Positions 58,386 through 64,000 of a stretch of 64,000 nt of DNA are shown here, piece after piece. Source of the stretch: Paractinoplanes tereljensis. GTDB lineage: Bacteria > Actinomycetota > Actinomycetes > Mycobacteriales > Micromonosporaceae. The first letter of the stretch is position 1, and each line of letters starts with the position of its first letter. The stretch spans positions 62,001 to 126,000 of the forward strand of contig NZ_BOMY01000024.1 in assembly GCF_016862435.1 (NCBI RefSeq), written 5' to 3'. Below the pieces are notes generated by a model that was given only the letters and a program-made list of their open reading frames with translations, was not told the origin of the DNA and made no database searches. The translations under genes and the position numbers were made by a program.

Positions 58386-59216
58386 ATGACTTACGAACCG
58401 GTCTACACCCGCACCCCGCGCAACGCGTTCGTGCCGAGCCCGGTCTTCGTCGGCATTGTCGCCGTCTTCGGCGTGAGCGGCTGGATGACCTGGACCGGCT
58501 TCGGCAACGTCCGGGTCGACGTCTTCCTGTTCATCATCACCGGCTGGCTGCTGTCGCTGTGCCTGCATGAGTACGCACACGCCATCATCGGTTACTTCTC
58601 CGGCGACAAGAGCGTGGCCGACCGCGGTTACCTGCGGCTCAACCCGCTCAAATACACCAGCCCGCTGCTGTCCATCGTGCTGCCGGTGATCGTGGTGATC
58701 CTCGGCGGCATCGGCCTCCCGGGCGGCGCCGTCTGGATCGACCACCAGCACATCCGCAGCCGGGTCAAGGACTCCCTGATCAGCGCGGCCGGCCCGCTGA
58801 CCAACGTGGTGCTGGCCCTGGTCATGGCGGTGCCGTTCTGGATCGGGGTGGGCCCGAAGATCGTTTCGACGGTCTCCGGGGAATACCAGCTGACCGGCCA
58901 GACCGCGCACCTGGAGTTCTGGAGTGCCCTCGCGGCCCTGGCGTTCCTGCAGATCACCGCGAGCGTGCTCAACTTCCTGCCGATCCCCGGCCTGGACGGC
59001 GGCAGCATCATCGCGCCGTGGATGAGCCCGGCCTACCAGCGGGCGTGGAACCTCTTCGCGCCGTACGGCTTCATCCTGCTCTTCTTGGCTCTTTGGCAGA
59101 CAAGCCTCGGTCAGTACTTCTTCGACGTCGTCTTCTGGCTGGGCGAGCGCCTCGGGTTGTCCGAGGCGCTCATCCAGGTAGGACTTCAGCTGATGCGGTT
59201 CTGGTCCGGGAGTTAG
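58386..59216 (+). CDS. M50 site-2-protease-family membrane metallopeptidase
   Basis: 276 residues with six predicted helices. The zinc-binding HEYAH lies at residues 61-65 within a helix, and the second metal motif LNFLPIPGLDGG near 200 (Asp ligand). There is no PDZ domain. This short subgroup is widespread in actinobacteria and of unknown substrate; S2P proteins usually cleave transmembrane segments of anti-sigma factors or remnants of signal peptides. It begins 3 bp after the preceding small gene. Its stop codon abuts the stop of the convergent aldo/keto reductase gene. Confidence 0.9.
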   Translation: MTYEPVYTRTPRNAFVPSPVFVGIVAVFGVSGWMTWTGFGNVRVDVFLFIITGWLLSLCLHEYAHAIIGYFSGDKSVADRGYLRLNPLKYTSPLLSIVLPVIVVILGGIGLPGGAVWIDHQHIRSRVKDSLISAAGPLTNVVLALVMAVPFWIGVGPKIVSTVSGEYQLTGQTAHLEFWSALAALAFLQITASVLNFLPIPGLDGGSIIAPWMSPAYQRAWNLFAPYGFILLFLALWQTSLGQYFFDVVFWLGERLGLSEALIQVGLQLMRFWSGS

Positions 59217-60215
59217 CTACGGACGGCGGGCGGGGCTCACGGTCTTGGCCGGGTCCCGCTCGGCCACCGGGTCCAGCACCGCGTCGATCGCCTTCATCAG
59301 GTCGGCTTCCAGCCGTACGCCCGAGGCCTTGACGTTGTCTTTGACCTGCTCCGGGCGCGAAGCGCCGATGATCGCGGCGGAGACGTTGGAGTTCTGCAGA
59401 ACCCAGGCCACCGCCAGCTGGGCCATCGACAGGCCGGCCTGTTCGGCGAGCGGCTTCAGACCGGCCACCGCGGTCAGCACCTCGTCGGTGAGCAGCCGGG
59501 AGATGAAGTTCGCGCCGCTCTTCTCGTCGGTCGCCCGGGAACCGGCCGGCGGCTGCTCGCCCACCGCGTACTTGCCGGAGAGCACCCCCTGCGCGATGGG
59601 TGAGAAGACCACCTGGCCGACGCCCAGCTCGATCGAGGTGGGCACCACCTCGGCCTCGATGACCCGCCAGAGCGCGGAGTACTGCGGCTGGTTCGACACG
59701 AACGGGATCTTCAGATCCTGAGCCATCTCCCATCCGGCCCGGATCTGGGTGGCGTTCCACTCGGACACCCCGATGTAGAGCGCCTTGCCGGACCGCACCA
59801 CGTCGGCGAACGCCTGCATGGTCTCCTCGAGCGGCGTCGAGTAGTCGTAGCGGTGGGCCTGGTAGAGGTCGACGTAGTCGGTCTGCAACCGGCGCAGCGA
59901 ACCGTCGATCGACTCCATGATGTGCTTGCGGGACAGGCTGCGGTCGTTGGGGCCGGGCCCGGTCGCCCAGAAGACCTTGGTGAAGATCTCCAGGCCCGCG
60001 CGGCGCTCACCCTGCAGCGCCCGGCCCAGCACCTCCTCGGCGCGGCCGCCCGCGTAGACGTCGGCGGTGTCGAAGGTGGTGATCCCCTCGTCGAGGGCGG
60101 CCCGCACGCAGGCTACTGCGGCGTCCTCCTCGACCTGAGAACCGTGGGTGATCCAGTTGCCGTAGGCGATCTCACTGATGAGCAGGCCGGAACGGCCGAG
60201 ATGACGGAACTCCAT
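59217..60215 (-). CDS. Aldo/keto reductase (AKR, KCNAB-like)
   Basis: 332 residues. TIM-barrel NADPH oxidoreductase: FDTADVYAGGRAEEVLG with catalytic Asp and Tyr, the lysine in IFTKVFW, DLYQAHRYD histidine, VSEWNA and a C-terminal GASRPEQVKDNVKASGV cofactor region, so the Asp-Tyr-Lys-His tetrad is complete. It resembles the potassium-channel beta-subunit/YghZ group. The substrate is probably a carbonyl compound. It is encoded just downstream of the WG-repeat gene (8 bp), on the same strand. Confidence 0.93.
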   Translation of the reverse strand: MEFRHLGRSGLLISEIAYGNWITHGSQVEEDAAVACVRAALDEGITTFDTADVYAGGRAEEVLGRALQGERRAGLEIFTKVFWATGPGPNDRSLSRKHIMESIDGSLRRLQTDYVDLYQAHRYDYSTPLEETMQAFADVVRSGKALYIGVSEWNATQIRAGWEMAQDLKIPFVSNQPQYSALWRVIEAEVVPTSIELGVGQVVFSPIAQGVLSGKYAVGEQPPAGSRATDEKSGANFISRLLTDEVLTAVAGLKPLAEQAGLSMAQLAVAWVLQNSNVSAAIIGASRPEQVKDNVKASGVRLEADLMKAIDAVLDPVAERDPAKTVSPARRP

Positions 60216-60223
60216 AGATCCAT

Positions 60224-63200
60224 TTATAGAACGGGACGCCCGTCGGTCAGCAACCGGTCCAGCTCATCCAGTACGTCGGTCTGCTCCTTGTACTTCAACT
60301 CGATCAGCATCTTGCCCTCGCGATCGAGCGCGCCCCACAGCCCGTACTGGTCGGCGATCAGGAACGCCACCGGGTGGATCACCACCGCCACGTGCACCGG
60401 CTCGACGATCATCTGCCCGTTCCGGTCGACCACGCCGAACCGCTCGCCCACGTCCACCACGGCCAGGCCCTCGTCGGTGAAGCCCTCGATCGGCCCACCC
60501 GACACCAGCGGGGTCAGGAACCCGCGGAACCGGGGCTGCACCACGACCCGCCCGTGCCGGTCGATCGCACCCCAGCCGCCGCGCCGGATCAGCGCCAGCC
60601 CGTGGTGGAACGGCTTCGCGTCCTCGAAACCGCCCGGCACGATCAGCCGGTTCTGCCGGTCGATCGCATACCAGCCGCCCGCCTCGTCCCGGGACACCCA
60701 GGCCAGGCCGTCGGCGAACCGCTCGGCCGCCCGATAACCCGACGACGCGTCGATGACCACCTCGCCGGTCAGGTCGATCAGCTCCCAGGCCGGCGACTCC
60801 GGCCGGCGCACCCAGGCCAGCCCGTCCGCGAACGGCTGCGCCTGCGCGTACCGCGGCGCCACGGCCCCTACGTAACCCCACAAACCCGACCGCTCATCGC
60901 GGATCGGACGCGGCGGCTCGGTGCGGCCCAGGATCTCGTCCCGGGTACGCGGATAGGGTCCCCAGTCGCCACCCCGGGTGAACCGGGTGATCGTGTCGAG
61001 AGCCAGCTCGATCCGCTCCACCAGGTCCGGGTCGGCCCCCTTACGCAGGTCGAGAGCCGTCTCGAAGTGGTTCATCGCCTCCAGGTAGCGCCCCTGGTCG
61101 AACGCCGACCGCCCGGCCAGCTCATGCACCTCGGCCCGAAGCCGCGACGGCAACTCCGGCGAACTGGCCTCCGCGTAGAGCAGGTCGGCCTCCGCGTACT
61201 CGCCGCGCCACTGCAGCACGTGCCCCAGCCGAGCCTGGACGATCGCGGTCCGCCGCAGCTCACCGGTGGCCTTGGCATGCGCGAGCGCCTGCCGGCCGTC
61301 GGCCTCGGCGGCCTCCAGCTCACCGAGCAGCCGCTGCGCGACCGCCCGCAGCCCGAGCAGGCGGGCGCGCACGGCGTCCCGCTCGGCGTACTCCAGCTTG
61401 TCGGTCAGCCGATCAACCACCACCCACATCGGGTCCGGGTCGTCGATCTCCTCGCGCAGCGTTTCCGGATCAAACGCCCAGGGGTACGCCGCGAGCACCT
61501 GCTCAGGGTCGCCTCGCCGCGCTTTCGCGTCGATCGGCGGCCGCTGCCGAATCGGCGCACGCTTCACCGGGGTGCTTTCCGGGGCGGCGGGCGGTGCGCT
61601 GGCCGGCTGGTCAGCGGGGGTCGCGAGCGGGGTGTCGGGGGTGCTGGCCGTGGCCGCTTCGGCCTCGCCGGTGGTCTCAGCGCCGGCCCCCGGGGTGGGT
61701 TCAGCGTCGGCTTGCGGCTCGACCTGGGCTGTCGGCTCGGCCTCGATCTGCGGCTCGGCTTGGGCTTGTGCCTCAGCCTCGACCTGCGGCTCGACCTGCG
61801 GCTCGGCCTGGGCTTGCGGCTCAGCTTGGACCTGCGAGTCGGCCTGGGCCTTGACCTCAGCTTCGATCTGCGGCTCGGCCGTTGCCTGCGGCGCGACCTG
61901 GGCTTGCGGCTCGGCTGTTGCCTGCGCGTCGGTCCGGGCTTGCGGCTCGGCCTGGAATTGCGGCTCGGCCCGGGCGTCTGACTCGGCGTCGGCCTGCGGC
62001 TCGGCGTCGGCCTGCGGCTTGGTCTCGGCCTGCGGCTCGGCTTCGGCACCGGGCTTGAGCTCGGCTGCGGGCTCAGCGACGGGTTCGGCGTGAGCCTTGG
62101 CCTCGGGCCGGGATTCGGTCTGCAACCCGAGGTTGTCTTGCGACGTGGAGTAGGCCGGCGAATCGAGTTCGACGTCCGGCTCGGACTCGGCCGCGGGCAC
62201 GGCCGCGGCGACGGTGCCGATTTCGGCCTCCGGCTCCGGCTCGGTCGGCGAATCCGGCGCGAATGTCGGCCATGCCGTCGCGGCGGTTGCGGGCGCGGGG
62301 GCTGAGAACGGCGATTCGATGGCCGGTTGCTCGGGGTCGACGGCGGTGGGCTGACCGGCGGGGAGGATGACCTCGGCCTCGACCCACATAGCGTCCACCG
62401 GCTCGATGTCGACCAGCTCCGCGTCGACCGGATCGGCATCGACCAGTTCGGCGCCGAACGGGCCGGGCTCGGCGTGGGTAGGGCTCACCGGCGCAGTGCT
62501 GATCGGCATCGCGCTTACCGGTGTCGTCATGACCGGCTCGGATTCGCCGGGAGCCGCGCTGACCGGCGCGAAGCTGACCGGTGTTGCGCTGACCGGTGTT
62601 GCGCTGACCGGCGCGAAGCTGACGGGTGTTGCGCTCACGGGTGTTGCGCTCACGGGTGTTGCGCTCACGGGTGTTGCGCTCACGGGTGTTGCGCTCACGG
62701 GCGTGGCGCTGACCGGTGTGGCGCTGATCGGCGTGGCGCTGGCGGGTGTGGCGCTGATCGGTGTCGTGCTCGCGGGCGCGGCGCTGACCGGCGTGGCGGT
62801 CGCCGGGTTGTGGTCGAGTGGGGTGGTGTCCGCCGGTGCCGCGCTGACCGGGCTTGTGTTGAACGGGGTCGCGCTGGTCGGTCGCATGCCGAACGGCGTC
62901 TCACCGGACGGCCGCACGTCGAACGTCGTGTAGTCCGACGGGGCGGCGCTGACCGGGGTGCTGCTGACCGGCGATCCGTAGGGCGAGAAAGCCCTGGTCT
63001 CGGATCCGGCCGGGGTGGCGCTGATCGGGGTGCTGCTGGGCCTGGCCTCGAACGACGTGAAGCCTGAAGGGTCGGCTTCGACCGGGGTGGCGCTGATCGG
63101 TGTCGCGCTGACCTGGGCATTGCGGGGCTGGGCCGCGAACGACGAGAAGTCGGTGGGCTCGGCGCTGACCGGGGTGTTGCTGGCCGGCGATCCGTAGGGC

Positions 63201-64000
63201 GAGAAGTCGGTGGGGACGGCTTCGGCCGGGGTGGCGCTGATCGGTGTCGCGCTGACCTGGGCGTTCGCCGGGGCATCGAACGGCGCGAAGCTGGTGGGCT
63301 CCGGCTCGGCGCGGGTGGCGCTGATGGGCGTGGCGCTGATCGGCGTCGCGCTGACCTGGGCGCTCGTCGGGGCATCGAACGGCGCGAAGCTGGTGGGCTC
63401 CGGGTCGGCGGGGGTGGCGCTGATGGGCGTGGCGCTGATCGGAGCCGGTGGGGCCGATTCGGCGGCCGGGTTCTCGGCCGAGGTCGGGTCCGGCTCCGGG
63501 TCGGTGCCGGCCGGGGTCACGATCGGGAAGGAGCCGGTGCCGGGGACGAACCAGCTCTGCTTCGGCGGTGCGCCGCTGACGGGGGCGTCCTCGCCGGCGG
63601 TTGCGTATGCCTCCGGCTCCTGGAACTGCTCCGCTGCCGGGACAGTCGGCGCGCCGGAGATGGGCCACGCCGAGACCGGCGTGGCCGAGACGGGCGCGGC
63701 GGAGATCGGCGTGGCCGAGACGGGGACGGCCGAGGCCGGGGCGGCGGATACCGGGGCCGTCTCTACCGGGTCGAGCGGCACCTGCGTGGGTGCTCCGAGG
63801 CCGCTCATCGAAAGCAGCCAGCCCAGGCCGTGCCCCTCGGGCTCGGCCTCGGGCTCGGGGGACGGCGGCGTGGTCTCCGCGTCGGGGGCGGCGGGGGTGG
63901 CGGTGCGCGCCCAGGCCGACTCGGCCCAGTCCGGCTCCGGCTCCGGCTCGGTGACGGTGGCCGGCGGTGCGGTGACCGGTTCGACGCCGGAACCCGCGGT
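60224..64000 (-). CDS. Giant TPR/WG-repeat protein with low-complexity N-terminal region (5' end beyond window)
   Basis: At least 1258 codons. The frame is open from the right edge through EPEGHGLGWLLSMSGLGAP, so the Met at 63808 is internal and the start lies outside. The N-terminal ~600 residues are Pro/Ala/Ser/Thr-rich with many [VI]SATP pentapeptides, then AEPQAQAEPQ-type repeats. Residues near 780-940 (from Met 63808) are TPR-like helices (LRAVAQRLLGELEAAEADGRQALAHAK). The C-terminus has five or more WG repeats (GWGAIDRHGRVVVQPRF, GLWGALDREGKMLIELKY), a beta-rich module found in scaffold and surface proteins. No signal peptide can be judged. The partner is unknown. Confidence 0.85.
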   Translation of the reverse strand, partial: TAGSGVEPVTAPPATVTEPEPEPDWAESAWARTATPAAPDAETTPPSPEPEAEPEGHGLGWLLSMSGLGAPTQVPLDPVETAPVSAAPASAVPVSATPISAAPVSATPVSAWPISGAPTVPAAEQFQEPEAYATAGEDAPVSGAPPKQSWFVPGTGSFPIVTPAGTDPEPDPTSAENPAAESAPPAPISATPISATPADPEPTSFAPFDAPTSAQVSATPISATPISATRAEPEPTSFAPFDAPANAQVSATPISATPAEAVPTDFSPYGSPASNTPVSAEPTDFSSFAAQPRNAQVSATPISATPVEADPSGFTSFEARPSSTPISATPAGSETRAFSPYGSPVSSTPVSAAPSDYTTFDVRPSGETPFGMRPTSATPFNTSPVSAAPADTTPLDHNPATATPVSAAPASTTPISATPASATPISATPVSATPVSATPVSATPVSATPVSATPVSATPVSFAPVSATPVSATPVSFAPVSAAPGESEPVMTTPVSAMPISTAPVSPTHAEPGPFGAELVDADPVDAELVDIEPVDAMWVEAEVILPAGQPTAVDPEQPAIESPFSAPAPATAATAWPTFAPDSPTEPEPEAEIGTVAAAVPAAESEPDVELDSPAYSTSQDNLGLQTESRPEAKAHAEPVAEPAAELKPGAEAEPQAETKPQADAEPQADAESDARAEPQFQAEPQARTDAQATAEPQAQVAPQATAEPQIEAEVKAQADSQVQAEPQAQAEPQVEPQVEAEAQAQAEPQIEAEPTAQVEPQADAEPTPGAGAETTGEAEAATASTPDTPLATPADQPASAPPAAPESTPVKRAPIRQRPPIDAKARRGDPEQVLAAYPWAFDPETLREEIDDPDPMWVVVDRLTDKLEYAERDAVRARLLGLRAVAQRLLGELEAAEADGRQALAHAKATGELRRTAIVQARLGHVLQWRGEYAEADLLYAEASSPELPSRLRAEVHELAGRSAFDQGRYLEAMNHFETALDLRKGADPDLVERIELALDTITRFTRGGDWGPYPRTRDEILGRTEPPRPIRDERSGLWGYVGAVAPRYAQAQPFADGLAWVRRPESPAWELIDLTGEVVIDASSGYRAAERFADGLAWVSRDEAGGWYAIDRQNRLIVPGGFEDAKPFHHGLALIRRGGWGAIDRHGRVVVQPRFRGFLTPLVSGGPIEGFTDEGLAVVDVGERFGVVDRNGQMIVEPVHVAVVIHPVAFLIADQYGLWGALDREGKMLIELKYKEQTDVLDELDRLLTDGRPVL
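61700..62060 (-). repeat. AEPQ/AQ-rich low-complexity coding repeat
   Basis: About 360 bp of 6- and 12-bp related units encode alternating AEPQ, AQAEP and AEAE segments in the middle of the WG-repeat protein. The composition suggests an extended, negatively charged linker. Confidence 0.75.
62551..62810 (-). repeat. 15-bp tandem repeats encoding VSATP/ISATP pentapeptides
   Basis: Consecutive 15-bp copies (on the plus strand GGTGTTGCGCTCACG and variants) encode about 16 pentapeptides of form [VIA]S[AF][TA]P; at least five copies around 62625-62700 are exact. Further scattered copies continue to 63760. Confidence 0.9.

Overview
The window is a very GC-rich, densely packed actinobacterial chromosome segment. 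Codon use, GTG/TTG starts and gene order point to Micromonosporaceae, perhaps Actinoplanes (inference; no rRNA or marker gene is present). Its backbone matches the block known in Mycobacterium tuberculosis from cobT/cobS through gcvT, pepB, dlaT, lipB, lipA, the Rv2219-type membrane protein, glnA1, glnE and glnA2 to panB. Accessory genes are inserted between these anchors.

Layout. 1-1363: no gene; a ten-unit tandem repeat whose units each carry a hairpin. 1364-12328: DUF350 membrane protein, glnA2, nadE, panB, LtrA, WYL regulator, glyoxalase-like protein, class-I amidotransferase and glnE. 12271-32942: accessory block with a HEAT-repeat protein, leucine/valine dehydrogenase and its divergent Lrp regulator, a run of GT-C-type membrane enzymes with a secreted phytase-like protein, a DrrAB-type ABC exporter, an AfsR-like STAND regulator, a DUF4062/NB-ARC/TPR STAND protein, an SDR, an XRE regulator and an MFS exporter. 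32990-35734: glnA under a clear GlnR box, an RDD protein and DUF4191. 35887-40239: small ORF coupled to a LuxR-type ATPase, then a repeat-flanked surface protein. 40591-51340: lipoate and 2-oxoacid dehydrogenase genes (lipA, lipB, sucB/dlaT, lpdA), interrupted by an archaeal-type aspartyl-tRNA synthetase with a T-box riboswitch in its leader. 51505-64000: pepA, gcvT, YjbR protein, cobS, a cobU-cobT fusion, an M50 protease, an aldo/keto reductase, and a giant TPR/WG-repeat protein that runs off the right edge.

Two themes link the genes. Nitrogen: two glutamine synthetases, their adenylyltransferase, a GlnR site, a branched-chain amino acid dehydrogenase with an Lrp regulator, and glutamine-dependent NAD synthase. 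Lipoate: LipB and LipA make the cofactor, SucB carries it on two lipoyl domains, Lpd re-oxidises it, and GcvT belongs to another lipoate-dependent complex.

The strongest unusual signal is the leader at 41632-41876. It is a compact T-box with a GAC (Asp) specifier, a UGGC bulge matching a G discriminator, and a sequestrator hairpin that would hide the Shine-Dalgarno of the synthetase gene. Also notable are the hairpin array at the left edge, an SD-sequestering hairpin before the DUF350 gene, and the STAND protein whose TPR units are nearly identical in DNA.
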